Assembly (NCBI GenBank): GCA_023459675.1
Contig: JAEWTC010000012.1
Coordinates: forward strand, 1 to 20,398
Reading direction: 5' to 3'
DNA length: 20,398 nt
From: Bacillota bacterium
GTDB taxonomy: Bacteria > Bacillota > Clostridia > Christensenellales > Aristaeellaceae
A program made the translations under genes and the position numbers. This document shows, one piece after another, positions 6,502 to 14,451 of the stretch; positions within the stretch are counted from its first letter, which is position 1; every line of letters starts with the position of its first letter. Under the pieces are notes generated by a model, which saw nothing but the letters and a program-made list of their open reading frames with translations, did no database searches and was not told where the DNA came from.

Positions 6502-8412
6502 TCACCCTTTCTCCGGTAGGAAGCAGCGCATCTGCGTAACGCCGCGGTTCGCCCAGGCAAAGTACGGGATCAGGGTAATGTCGCAGGCGGCGGATTCGGG
6601 CCGGCGCATGGCATACAGCGCGCCCCCGTCCCGCTCGCGCCTGCCCGCGACGCGCAGCTTGGGAAGGCCGGAAATCGTATCCGCCGTAAGAGTCTGGATC
6701 GGCGCCGTGCGCAGCGCCCAAAGGCCAAGCACGTCGCCCTGGTTGTCCACGCCTTCGGCGCAGTAAACAAGCGGCCCGCGCATGAACGCAACCCGGCCGG
6801 AGTTGGCGGCCACTTTGGGGGACGTATATACGCGGCGGGGTTCCATATCCACGGCGAGGGTGATGGTATCGCCGTTTTGAAGGCGCGGCAGATACGCGTA
6901 GCCCGCCTTGATCGCAGGCTTAACGGGCTTTCCGTTGCGCAGCACCGCAGTGCGCCTGCTCCACGAAGGGATCCGCAGCGCCAGGCTCACGTCCGGGCTT
7001 TGCTCCGTCTTTTCCACGTGATAGATCATGGCGCCGTCTGCGGGATACGCGGTTTCCAGCGTGATTTGCAGCCCGTGGGTGGCAAGAAGGTTCAGCGTAC
7101 CGGCTGCGTACAGGTGGGAATAAACAACATTCTGCTCCGCGCTCCAGGCATACCGGCCCAGCGATGTAAACAGCCTTGCCGCGTTGGGCGGGCAGCACGC
7201 GCACGCAAACCACTGCGCGCGCTGCGGCTTTACGTGCCGGTGGGTGGCCGCCTCCCCCGCAATGCCGGGGACGACTTCCAGGGGGTTGACGTAGAAGAAG
7301 GAACGGCCGTCCAGCGCAACGCCGGCCGCCGCGCAGTTGTACAGGGCGCGTTCCATTTCGTCGGCATAGACCGCGTTGATTTCCAGATTGAGCATCCGGC
7401 GCGCGAAGAAAACCAGCCCGATCGCCGCGCAGGTTTCGGCATAGGCGGTATCGTTGGGCAGGTCGTAATCCTCGGTGAAGGCTTCTCCGATGGCCGTGGA
7501 GCCGATGCCGCCGGTAATGTACATCCGCCGCTGCGTAACGCTCTGCCAGAGCGCCTTGCAGGCGTTTTGCAGGGCTTCGTCGCCCGTTTCCGCGGCCAGA
7601 TCGGCCATGGCGGAATACAGGTACACCGCCCGCACCGCGTGGCCTACGGCGTCATGTTGTTCTCGCACGGGCTGGTGCGCCTGCGAATACGCAGGATTTC
7701 CCACCTCTTTGGACCAGATCACCGCGGGGTTATTCATCAGCTCCCGGTGGTAGAAATCACTTGCTCCCCGCGCGTCGACGAACTGCTGCGAAAGCTTTAC
7801 ATACCGGCTGTCCCCCGTGCAGCGGTACAGGCGGTACAGCGCCAGCTCCACCTCGGGGTGGCCCGGAAACGCCGCGGCATTCTCCCCCCGGAAGTGGTCG
7901 ATCATATGATCGGCCATGCGGCACATAATGCGCAGCAGCTCCGTTTCGCCGACACACTCGTGGAGCGCCACGGCCGCTTCCATCATATGCCCGGCGCAGT
8001 ACAGCTCGTGCGCCTCGCGCAGGTTGCTCCAGCGCCTGCCAGGTTCCTTGACGGTGAAATAAGTATTCAGATAGCCGTCAGGCTGCTGCGCCCTGCCGAT
8101 CAGCCCGACCACTTCCCGCACGCGGCGGAGCAGCCGTTCGTCCGGCCGGTGCAGCAGCGCGTACGCCGCGGCTTCCAGCCACTTGGCAACGTCGCTGTCC
8201 TGAAAGACCATGCCGTAAAACGCGCCGTCGCAGCGGCCGGTTTCGTTCAGCTGCGCGGCGAGGCGGAAGTTTTCCACCGCGTGGCTTTTTTCAGCGCCCT
8301 CGATTTCATCGTACAGCGCCCGTTCCTGGTAGGGGAGCATTTCCTCGATCGTAAGCGTTTCCAAACGCATGCAAAAGCCCTGGCCCAGCCGGAAATTCGT
8401 CAGCGTGTCCAT
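6502..8412 (-). CDS. Beta-L-arabinofuranosidase, GH127 family (HypBA1-like)
   Basis: A 636-residue (alpha/alpha)6-barrel glycosidase that releases L-arabinose from beta-L-arabinofuranosides such as those on hydroxyproline-rich plant glycoproteins. Nearly all catalytic residues known from Bifidobacterium longum HypBA1 can be placed: E310 in GEAFTEDYDLPND (HypBA1 E322, acid/base), E326 and C328 in AETC (E338, C340) and C406-C407 in ACACCPPN (C417 nucleophile, C418). The Zn-thiolate site is therefore intact. N-terminal features include FYGMVFQDSDVAKWLEAAAY and QQPDGYLNTYF. The length is like HypBA1 and no signal peptide is seen, so it acts in the cytoplasm. The start at 8412 has GGGAG nine nt upstream and leaves three nt after the ArsR-like stop; an in-frame ATG at 8370 is a weaker alternative. 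Second gene of the leftward operon. Confidence 0.93.
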   Translation of the reverse strand: MDTLTNFRLGQGFCMRLETLTIEEMLPYQERALYDEIEGAEKSHAVENFRLAAQLNETGRCDGAFYGMVFQDSDVAKWLEAAAYALLHRPDERLLRRVREVVGLIGRAQQPDGYLNTYFTVKEPGRRWSNLREAHELYCAGHMMEAAVALHECVGETELLRIMCRMADHMIDHFRGENAAAFPGHPEVELALYRLYRCTGDSRYVKLSQQFVDARGASDFYHRELMNNPAVIWSKEVGNPAYSQAHQPVREQHDAVGHAVRAVYLYSAMADLAAETGDEALQNACKALWQSVTQRRMYITGGIGSTAIGEAFTEDYDLPNDTAYAETCAAIGLVFFARRMLNLEINAVYADEMERALYNCAAAGVALDGRSFFYVNPLEVVPGIAGEAATHRHVKPQRAQWFACACCPPNAARLFTSLGRYAWSAEQNVVYSHLYAAGTLNLLATHGLQITLETAYPADGAMIYHVEKTEQSPDVSLALRIPSWSRRTAVLRNGKPVKPAIKAGYAYLPRLQNGDTITLAVDMEPRRVYTSPKVAANSGRVAFMRGPLVYCAEGVDNQGDVLGLWALRTAPIQTLTADTISGLPKLRVAGRRERDGGALYAMRRPESAACDITLIPYFAWANRGVTQMRCFLPEKG

Positions 8413-8415
8413 CGT

Positions 8416-9357
8416 CTACTCCCGCTGCGCCGCGCGGGCGGCGCCTTTGCTTTTATAACGGATCCTCACCTTGATATCCTGGTGGTAATTGCCAAACGAA
8501 CGTCCGAAAATCGTAAGCCCGCCCACGTGCTGCGCCGTTTCGGGCACGGAGAGGCGGAAGGTGATGTTGGGGCAGCGCTCGATGCCCAGCTCGCCGACGG
8601 AGACGTTTGAAATCTTCCCGCCGTCGATGAACGTGCCCGCGGCGTTGACGGTCAGCAGCTTGTACAGCCCGTGCTGGTTCCAGTGCCGAAACCACCACTT
8701 CGGATTATAGATTCCGGGCGTCGCGCCGAAATCCGCCGGGCTAGTCCAGTAACCCAGGGCATGGTCGTTGATGTGGAAATGAATATCGCTGGGCCAGTCC
8801 TCCGCGCTTCCAGGCGCCTCGGAGCACAGCTCCATGGACAGCTGGATTTCCACCAGCTCCTGCGCCGCGGAGAGGAAGTTGGGGATCATGTACTCCACAT
8901 AGCCGCGCCCGAACCAGAGAATTTCGCTGTCCAGCCGCTCCGGCGAGGCAAAATGGCGGGGATCGTCCACCTCGCCGATCAGATGCTCGCGGGTTGCCAG
9001 GCCGCATGTGGGATAGATTTCATACGCCGTGTACTGGCCCACGCCGATTTCAGTTTCAAACACGCTGCCGGGGTCCTCGCTTGGCTGGAGCTCGATTAAG
9101 ATGCGGTCCTCGCTGATCCGGCACACCTTCTGCACGCCGTGGCGGCCGGAAGCGACCTCGATGGAGATGATCCCGCTTTTCTCCAGCGCCTTGATGTGCG
9201 GGGTGAGGGCGCCGTCCGAAATCCCCACGTGATCAGATATCTCGGACATATGCATCGGCCCGTTTTCCGCCAGCTTTTCCAGGATCGTAATGCGGACGTC
9301 CGAACCGAGCGCACGCAGCAGGGGAAGCCCTTCCCGCAGTGAACGTAGATGCAGCAT
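8416..9357 (-). CDS. ArsR-like winged-helix regulator with a large C-terminal domain
   Basis: A 313-residue protein and the first gene of the leftward operon. Residues 10-75 form an ArsR-type winged helix: LPLLRALGSDVRITILEKL, then MHMSEISDHVGISDGALTPH as the recognition helix and IKALEKSGIISIEVASGRHG as the wing. Classic ArsR proteins stop near 100-120 residues; this one has a further ~210. That region is rich in aromatics and beta-strand patterns (YEIYPTCGLATREHLIGEVD, IHFHINDHALGYWTSPADFG, NPKWWFRHWNQHGLYKLLTV, CPNITFRLSVPETAQHVGGL). I know this architecture from sugar-gene clusters in Bacillota but cannot name the C-terminal fold; it probably binds an effector sugar or mediates dimerisation. 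No metal-binding CxC is seen in the helix. The start at 9357 follows GGGAGG with six nt spacing. It probably autoregulates the GH127-kinase-lacZ operon. Confidence 0.85.
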   Translation of the reverse strand: MLHLRSLREGLPLLRALGSDVRITILEKLAENGPMHMSEISDHVGISDGALTPHIKALEKSGIISIEVASGRHGVQKVCRISEDRILIELQPSEDPGSVFETEIGVGQYTAYEIYPTCGLATREHLIGEVDDPRHFASPERLDSEILWFGRGYVEYMIPNFLSAAQELVEIQLSMELCSEAPGSAEDWPSDIHFHINDHALGYWTSPADFGATPGIYNPKWWFRHWNQHGLYKLLTVNAAGTFIDGGKISNVSVGELGIERCPNITFRLSVPETAQHVGGLTIFGRSFGNYHQDIKVRIRYKSKGAARAAQRE

Positions 9358-9429
9358 GGTAATCCTCCCGTTTCTATTCCATTCGCGCCGCCTGCCGGAA
9401 CCCGTGGAGTTTTTATTTTAGGCCGCACC

Positions 9430-9439
9430 GAATTAATTC
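9430..9439. promoter_or_regulatory. Palindrome GAATTAATTC, candidate operator
   Basis: A perfect 10-bp palindrome stands out in an AT-rich patch of a GC-rich window, 10-20 bp downstream of the predicted transcription start of the ArsR-led operon. That position suits a repressor. No second copy was noticed in the window, so assignment to the ArsR-like protein is inference. Confidence 0.35.
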
Positions 9440-9457
9440 ACATTTATATATAGTAGC

Positions 9458-9487
9458 AAGATACAACAGCATCCCCGCCGCTGTCAA
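9458..9487 (-). promoter_or_regulatory. Promoter of the ArsR-GH127-kinase-lacZ operon
   Basis: On the minus strand a perfect TTGACA (9482-9487) is followed after 18 bp by TATCTT (9458-9463). Transcription would start near 9450, giving a 5' leader of about 90 nt. Just inside this leader is an AT-rich island with TATATATA (9446-9453) and the perfect palindrome GAATTAATTC (9430-9439), a reasonable operator for the ArsR-like product. Confidence 0.6.
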
Positions 9488-9532
9488 CGGTAATTTTACC
9501 ACGGGAGCGCGGCGGCGGCTTGCGGCCGGCGC

Positions 9533-9562
9533 TTGCGGGGCCGCGTTTTTCGATGGTATACT
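9533..9562 (+). promoter_or_regulatory. Promoter of the GH27 gene
   Basis: TATACT (9557-9562), preceded by TGG, gives an extended -10 element (TGGTATACT). TTGCGG (9533-9538) lies 18 bp upstream as a weak -35. Transcription would start near 9569, about 33 nt before the GH27 ATG at 9602 and just upstream of its GGAGAGG ribosome site (9588-9594). Confidence 0.55.
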
Positions 9563-9601
9563 GGCACGACAACGAAACCGAGAATATGGAGAGGATGCGC
9601 A

Positions 9602-10855
9602 ATGATCGCCAAAACGCCCCCGATGGGCTGGAACAGCTGGGATTGCTACGGCGCGGCCGTGACCGAGGAAACGGTGCGGCAAAACGCGCAATACATGGCG
9701 CGGCACCTGAAACCGCACGGGTACGAATACGTGGTGGTGGACATTCAATGGTACCAGCCGACGGCGGACAGCCACGACTATGAGTCGTTTGCCGCCCTGC
9801 GGATGGATGCTTACGGAAGGCTGACCCCGGCGGAAAACCGCTTCCCCAGCGCCGCGGGCGGCAAGGGATTCCAGCCGCTTGCGGAGTACGTGCACAGCCT
9901 TGGGCTCAAGTTCGGCATCCACATCATGCGCGGCCTGCCGCGCATGGCGGCGCACGGCAAGCTGCCGGTATTTTGCGCCGATACCACCTGCGCCAAGATT
10001 GCCGACCCGGCGTCCGTATGCGCGTGGAACCCGGATATGTACGGCGTGCGGGCGGACAAGCCCGGAGCCAGAGCCTATTACGACAGCATTTTCAAGCTGT
10101 ACGCATCGTGGGGCGTGGATTTTGTGAAGGTGGACGACATCGCGCGGGAAATACCCCGCTGCGAAGCGGAACTTTCCTTGATTTCCGCCGCCTGCCGCGA
10201 TTGCGGGCGCGACATGGTGCTGAGCCTCTCCCCCGGCCCCGCGCCGCTTGCCCTTTGCGAAACGCTGAAACAAAACGCCAACATGTGGCGGATCACCGAC
10301 GATTTCTGGGATGACTGGACGCTGCTCAAAGCGATGTTCGAGCGCGCCGCCGCCTGGTGCATCCATACCGGGCCGGGCCACTGGCCGGACGCGGATATGC
10401 TGCCCGTAGGCGCGATCCGCCAGTGCGAAAATCCCGCGAACCGCACCCGCTTTACAAAGGATGAGCAGATCACCATGATGACGCTGTGGTGCATGCTGCG
10501 TTCGCCCCTGATGATCGGCGCGGAACTGACCAAGAACGACGATTTCACCCTGCGGCTTTTAACCAACGACGCGGCGCTTGCCATCCTGACCGCAACGCAT
10601 TGCGCGCATCCGCTGTACACCGGGGCGGACAGCGCCGCGTGGGTGGCCCCGCGCACGGACGGCCAGGGGCTCTACCTTGCGCTGTTCAACCTTTCGGACG
10701 CGCCCCTCACCCTCCGCCGGGAAACGGCGGAGCTGGGCATGGCCGATTGCCGGACGGCCGCCGAGCTGTGGACCGGGGAAACCATGGAAATCAGCGGCGC
10801 GGTGACCGCGGCGCTTGCCCCGCACGCGGCGCGCCTGTACCTGCTCGCCCGCTGA
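9602..10855 (+). CDS. GH27-family glycosidase (alpha-galactosidase or beta-L-arabinopyranosidase)
   Basis: A 417-residue clan-D retaining glycosidase. PPMGWNSWDCYG at residues 6-17 is the standard N-terminal signature, YEYVVVDIQWY forms beta-strand 2 of the barrel, GVDFVKVDD holds the nucleophile (D178, in the KxD motif) and MWRITDDFWDDW holds the acid/base Asp (D234, four after the Arg, as in human alpha-galactosidase A). GHWPDADMLPVG and MTLWCMLRSPLMIGAEL are family motifs, and a C-terminal beta domain follows from about 320. The start at 9602 has GGAGAGG seven nt upstream; the frame opens at 9533, but that stretch overlaps the promoter. No signal peptide. Alpha-galactosidase is the default call, but GH27 also contains beta-L-arabinopyranosidases, and the arabinose-directed neighbours make that a real alternative. 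Transcribed alone, divergent from the GH127 operon. Confidence 0.88.
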   Translation: MIAKTPPMGWNSWDCYGAAVTEETVRQNAQYMARHLKPHGYEYVVVDIQWYQPTADSHDYESFAALRMDAYGRLTPAENRFPSAAGGKGFQPLAEYVHSLGLKFGIHIMRGLPRMAAHGKLPVFCADTTCAKIADPASVCAWNPDMYGVRADKPGARAYYDSIFKLYASWGVDFVKVDDIAREIPRCEAELSLISAACRDCGRDMVLSLSPGPAPLALCETLKQNANMWRITDDFWDDWTLLKAMFERAAAWCIHTGPGHWPDADMLPVGAIRQCENPANRTRFTKDEQITMMTLWCMLRSPLMIGAELTKNDDFTLRLLTNDAALAILTATHCAHPLYTGADSAAWVAPRTDGQGLYLALFNLSDAPLTLRRETAELGMADCRTAAELWTGETMEISGAVTAALAPHAARLYLLAR

Positions 10856-10877
10856 AACCCGAATTGCGCTTACGCCT

Positions 10878-10914
10878 GAAACGGCGGCCCGCCTCTGCTG
10901 CGGGCCGCCGTTTC
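10878..10914 (+). terminator. Terminator hairpin after the GH27 gene
   Basis: A perfect 15-bp inverted repeat, GAAACGGCGGCCCGC (10878-10892) and GCGGGCCGCCGTTTC (10900-10914), encloses a seven-base loop. It starts 23 nt after the GH27 stop. The following tract is short (the TTT inside the stem, then CTTCG), so it may be an imperfect intrinsic terminator. The stem is very stable and would insulate the kinase gene at 11016. Confidence 0.7.
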
Positions 10915-10970
10915 CTTCGCCCAAAGGCCGGGGCGCGTCCCGCATTGCGCCCGTTTGACGAATGTGGTAC

Positions 10971-10989
10971 GATTGACATAAGGTCAATC
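10971..10989. promoter_or_regulatory. Perfect dyad GATTGAC-N5-GTCAATC before the histidine kinase
   Basis: GATTGAC (10971-10977), ATAAG, GTCAATC (10983-10989) is a perfect 7-bp inverted repeat. It lies 17 bp after TTGACG (10955-10960), so it covers the place where the -10 of the yesMN promoter would be, and ends 26 nt before the GTG start. The layout fits an operator overlapping the core promoter. The binder is unknown; the GH27-side terminator lies upstream. Confidence 0.5.
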
Positions 10990-11015
10990 CCGTAACAACA
11001 GGAAGGTGAGCAGCC

Positions 11016-12731
11016 GTGCGCAAGGGCTATTTGGTGAAGCGGATTGTGGTGTACATGGGCGTGCTCATTCTGCTTTTGGTCTGCGTGCTCGCTACTTATG
11101 CGTTCTCCTCCTACTCCGTGCTCAGCGACGATCTGGAGCAGGAGGCGGCGGGCATCGTTCAGGTATACGGAAGCACCCTGAAGGGCCGCCTCGCGCGGAT
11201 GGACGGCGTGCTGCACAACCTGCTTTTGCAAAACTACAATAACCTGCAGCTTCTGAAAAGCGGCAGCGAAACGAACCGCTTCTACGCCCTGCAGGATATT
11301 CACAACTATATTTCCGACGTAATGCTCAACGATACCGGCGTGGGCGCGCTGGTGGTTGCGGACGTGGATTACGATCTGTGCGTGGACGCGCAGGCGTCGT
11401 CCGTCACGTATTGGGACCGCGAAGCCATGCGCCGCTTCACCATCGAAAGCGCCGCCGCGGGCGGTGTCACCCAGACCTGGCGCTTCGTGACGCTCAACGG
11501 CCGCGCCTACCTGTGCAAGCTGTATGTGTACGACGGGCGCGCCGCGGGCGCGTTCACCGCGACCAACGTATTCTTGCAGAACGTGCCTGCCGCGGGCGAT
11601 ATCCGGCAGACGCTCATCCTGACCGACGGGGACGGCGTGATTGCGGATTTCCGAGGCGATTCGCTGTCCCAGGATCAGCTGGGCCGAAACCTTGCGGATC
11701 TCCCCGCCATGGGCACGCAGACCGCCGCCTATACGCTGGCGGACGGGCAGGTGCTTTTGCATCTGCGCATACAAAGCGTGATCGTATGGAACCAGACGCG
11801 CATCCTGATGGCCGTTTCGCTGGCGGTGATCGTGGTAACGCTGCTTTTTGGCGCGCTGATCGTGCGCTACGTGAGCCGGGAAATGGTACGGCCGCTTAAC
11901 CGGATGGTGGCCGATATGCGGCGGATTGACGGCGGGGAGCACACGCTGCGCATCCGGGACGAATACGGAACGCAGGAGTTTTCCCTGCTGCGCGATACGT
12001 TCAACAGTCTGATGGACGTGATCGTACGGCTCAGGATCGAATCCTATGAAAAGCGCATCGCGCTGCATGAGATGGAGCTCAAAAGCATCCGCCTGCAGCT
12101 GAAGCCGCACTTCTTCCTCAACGCCATCACCACCATCTCCAGCCTGTCCAGCCAGGGCAGGGACGCGGAAATCAAAACCTATGTGGACGCGCTTTCCCGC
12201 AACATCCGCTATATGTTCAAATCCGGCCTGCATACGGTGCCTGTGGAAGAGGAGATCCGGCACATCGAGAACTATTTCGACATGCAGGAATGCAAATACC
12301 CGGGCTGCATCTTTCATTTCATCGATCTGCCGCAGGCGCTGCACGGCTGGCTTGTGCCCCAGATGCTGATCCAGACGTTCGTGGAAAACGAGTTCAAGTA
12401 CGCCGTATCCATGGACAGCGTCCTGACGTTGCTCATCCACCTGTCGGCGGAAACATACAAGGGCGAAAGCATGCTCCAGATCCGCATCGAGGACGACGGC
12501 AAAGGCTACCCGCAGGACGTGCTGCGCTACATGAACGGCGACGCCGAACGCCCCAACGACGACGGCGAGCGCGTGGGCCTGTGGAGCGTGAAGCGCATGA
12601 TGGAGCTCATGTACGAGCGTACGGATCTGATCGAGCTCAGCAACGTGGACCCGCACGGCTGCCTCAACCTCATCCGCGTGCCCATCGCCCCCGTAAACGA
12701 GAACCGCGCCGACGCCGGCTCCGGCGCGTAA
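11016..12731 (+). CDS. Sensor histidine kinase, YesM type
   Basis: A 571-residue membrane sensor. A first transmembrane helix at about 11-31 and a second at about 262-285 enclose a ~230-residue extracellular domain (dCache-like in length; not matched to a named fold). A HAMP linker follows (YVSREMVRPLNRMV to about 335). The His_kinase domain of the LytS/YesM group has LQLKPHFFLNAITTISSL, with H365 as the phosphoacceptor. The ATPase part has VPQMLIQTFVENEFKYAV (N458), IEDDGKGYP (D494, G495) and VGLWSVKRMM. The N-box is unusual: the common form is VENAIKHG. The GTG start at 11016 follows GGAAGGTGA. The kinase is followed after 22 nt by the YesN-type partner and then by the importer genes, so it probably senses an extracellular oligosaccharide and activates the transporter operon. 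Confidence 0.93.
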   Translation: MRKGYLVKRIVVYMGVLILLLVCVLATYAFSSYSVLSDDLEQEAAGIVQVYGSTLKGRLARMDGVLHNLLLQNYNNLQLLKSGSETNRFYALQDIHNYISDVMLNDTGVGALVVADVDYDLCVDAQASSVTYWDREAMRRFTIESAAAGGVTQTWRFVTLNGRAYLCKLYVYDGRAAGAFTATNVFLQNVPAAGDIRQTLILTDGDGVIADFRGDSLSQDQLGRNLADLPAMGTQTAAYTLADGQVLLHLRIQSVIVWNQTRILMAVSLAVIVVTLLFGALIVRYVSREMVRPLNRMVADMRRIDGGEHTLRIRDEYGTQEFSLLRDTFNSLMDVIVRLRIESYEKRIALHEMELKSIRLQLKPHFFLNAITTISSLSSQGRDAEIKTYVDALSRNIRYMFKSGLHTVPVEEEIRHIENYFDMQECKYPGCIFHFIDLPQALHGWLVPQMLIQTFVENEFKYAVSMDSVLTLLIHLSAETYKGESMLQIRIEDDGKGYPQDVLRYMNGDAERPNDDGERVGLWSVKRMMELMYERTDLIELSNVDPHGCLNLIRVPIAPVNENRADAGSGA

Positions 12732-12753
12732 CGCCCATGAAAAGGAGAACCGC

Positions 12754-14352
12754 ATGCGCCTGCTGATCGTAGACGACGACATCCCGACGGTGGAAGCCAT
12801 CCGCCGCGCCATCGACTGGGCGGACGTGGAAATAGACACGGTGGAGACCGCCTACAGCGCCGCGCAGGCACGGCGCGTGCTGCGCCGCGGGCAGACGGAC
12901 GTCGTCATCAGCGACATCGAAATGCCCCAGGGTTCGGGACTGCAGCTGCTGGCGTGGGTGCGCGCGCAGGAGCTGGACGTGGAGTTTCTGTTTCTGACCT
13001 GCCACGAGCGTTTCGATTACGCTAAAAGCGCGCTGAAGCTGGACGCGGCCGAGTACCTGACCAAGCCGTTCAACGCGCGGCTGATGGCGTTGTCGCTGCA
13101 GAAAACCGTCGCCAAGATCAAGGAGAAGCGGCGTTTGCAGGAGGGCAGCCGGTACGGGGAATGGCGCCTGGAAAACCCGCGGCAGGAGGAGCAGAACTTC
13201 TGGCTTTCACTGTTCTCCGGCCTTGCCATGCGCAGCCGGGAACAGATTTCCCGGGAGATCCGCGCCCGCAGCCTGCCCGTGGACCCCAACCGCCAGTACC
13301 GGCTGGTTGCCACCCGCGTGATGGATTACGAGCCGCAGGACAAGGAGCTCGGCCAGAGCTTTCTGTTCTACGTTCTGGAGAACACCCACGGCCGCCTGCT
13401 GTGCGGCAGCGAGGAAAGCGGGCGTACCGTGCACCGCTACGGCGTGAACGGGCTTTGGTTTTTCACCGCCGTGGACGACTTGCCGGACGACCAGCTGCGC
13501 GGCCGCTGCGAAAAGATGATCGAGGCCTGCGCCGAGGCCGTGCGCGTGAAGGCGACTTGCTGCATCAGCCGCGCGACGCCGATCGAAGCCCTTGCGGACC
13601 AACCGGCCGCGCTGCAGGCGCTTATTGAGCGCAGCGTAGCCTATTACGGGCAGGCGTTTACCCAGGACGAAGCGGTTGCAGCCGATTCCGAGAGCCAGAT
13701 TTTGGACGTCGCCAAGCTGGACCAGATGCTCAAAGCCCACGATAAAATCCGCCTCCTCAACACCGTAAAGAAAACGCTTGCCGACCGGACCGCTTTGAAA
13801 ACGCTCAGCGAGCGTACCCTGCACCTGATTCAGCAGGAATTTTTACAGGCGGTGTACGCCCATCTATCGGAGGCCGGGGTGCAGGCAACCCGCCTGTTTG
13901 CGGACGAGGATTCGCTGCGTTTGTCCGACCAGGCCTGCCGCTCGTCCGTGGATATGCTGCGCTGGGCCAACTACCTGCTGGAGCGAACCTTCGATTTTGA
14001 GGACGAGCTCCGCCGGGCGGGCACGCTGGTGGAGAAGATCCAGTCCTACATCCGCGAGCATTATCACGAGGATATCGGCCGCAACGAGATTGCGGCGGAA
14101 TTTCACCTGTCGCCGGAATACCTGGCGAAGCTCTTCAAACGGCAGACCCACTATTCCCTCAAGGACGCGGTTTGGAACCAGCGCATGGAACAGGCCAAGC
14201 GCCTGCTGTACGATCCGGACGTGCGCATCTCGGACGTGGCGGGCGCCGTGGGGATTGACAATCTTTCCTACTTCACCACCGTTTTCAAGAAGCGGTTTGG
14301 CGTAACGCCGCAGGAATACCAGCGCGAAGGCGAGCCGCATCCCGGGGAGTAA
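12754..14352 (+). CDS. Response regulator with AraC-type DNA-binding domain, YesN type
   Basis: A 532-residue regulator. Residues 1-120 are the receiver: the acidic pocket is in LLIVDDDIP, D54 in VVISDIEMP is the phosphorylation site, T82 is the switch residue in LFLTCHERFDYA, and K104 lies in AEYLTKPF. A ~300-residue middle region of no assigned fold follows, as is usual for YesN proteins. The last ~105 residues carry two helix-turn-helix motifs of the AraC family (EIAAEFHLSPEYLAKLFKRQ and VRISDVAGAVGIDNLSYFTT, then FKKRFGVTPQEYQR). The start at 12754 follows AAAGGAGA with a good gap and lies 22 nt after the sensor kinase. It probably binds upstream of the substrate-binding protein gene that begins 129 nt later and activates the importer operon. 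Confidence 0.94.
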   Translation: MRLLIVDDDIPTVEAIRRAIDWADVEIDTVETAYSAAQARRVLRRGQTDVVISDIEMPQGSGLQLLAWVRAQELDVEFLFLTCHERFDYAKSALKLDAAEYLTKPFNARLMALSLQKTVAKIKEKRRLQEGSRYGEWRLENPRQEEQNFWLSLFSGLAMRSREQISREIRARSLPVDPNRQYRLVATRVMDYEPQDKELGQSFLFYVLENTHGRLLCGSEESGRTVHRYGVNGLWFFTAVDDLPDDQLRGRCEKMIEACAEAVRVKATCCISRATPIEALADQPAALQALIERSVAYYGQAFTQDEAVAADSESQILDVAKLDQMLKAHDKIRLLNTVKKTLADRTALKTLSERTLHLIQQEFLQAVYAHLSEAGVQATRLFADEDSLRLSDQACRSSVDMLRWANYLLERTFDFEDELRRAGTLVEKIQSYIREHYHEDIGRNEIAAEFHLSPEYLAKLFKRQTHYSLKDAVWNQRMEQAKRLLYDPDVRISDVAGAVGIDNLSYFTTVFKKRFGVTPQEYQREGEPHPGE

Positions 14353-14370
14353 CCGGGCACGCGCAGCGAA

Positions 14371-14388
14371 AACCAGTCATTTCTGGTT
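14371..14388. promoter_or_regulatory. Dyad AACCAG-N6-CTGGTT upstream of the importer operon
   Basis: A perfect 6-bp inverted repeat (14371-14376 and 14383-14388) lies 18 nt after the response-regulator stop and about 65 bp before the predicted -10 of the importer operon. It has no T-tract, so it is a poor terminator. It may be a regulator site or a short 3'-end hairpin. Confidence 0.35.
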
Positions 14389-14451
14389 GATATTCACCCA
14401 AAAACGAAACAAGAACGCTTAAATTTGATAGCGACCCCTTTTGGATACAGG

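Noticed and set aside
5085..8610. Long plus-strand open frames (5085-6539 and 6877-8610) antisense to the FGGY kinase and GH127 genes
   Set aside because: Composition is skewed, no motif is present, and both lie across genes with clear catalytic signatures.
9413..10381. Minus-strand frame of 322 codons antisense to the GH27 gene
   Set aside because: It covers the promoter region and the GH27 catalytic motifs on the opposite strand, and its translation shows no family signature.
10791..12839. Open frame of 682 codons on the minus strand, antisense to the sensor kinase
   Set aside because: It is the antisense shadow of the YesM-type gene; the translation is rich in His, Ala and Arg with no family motif.
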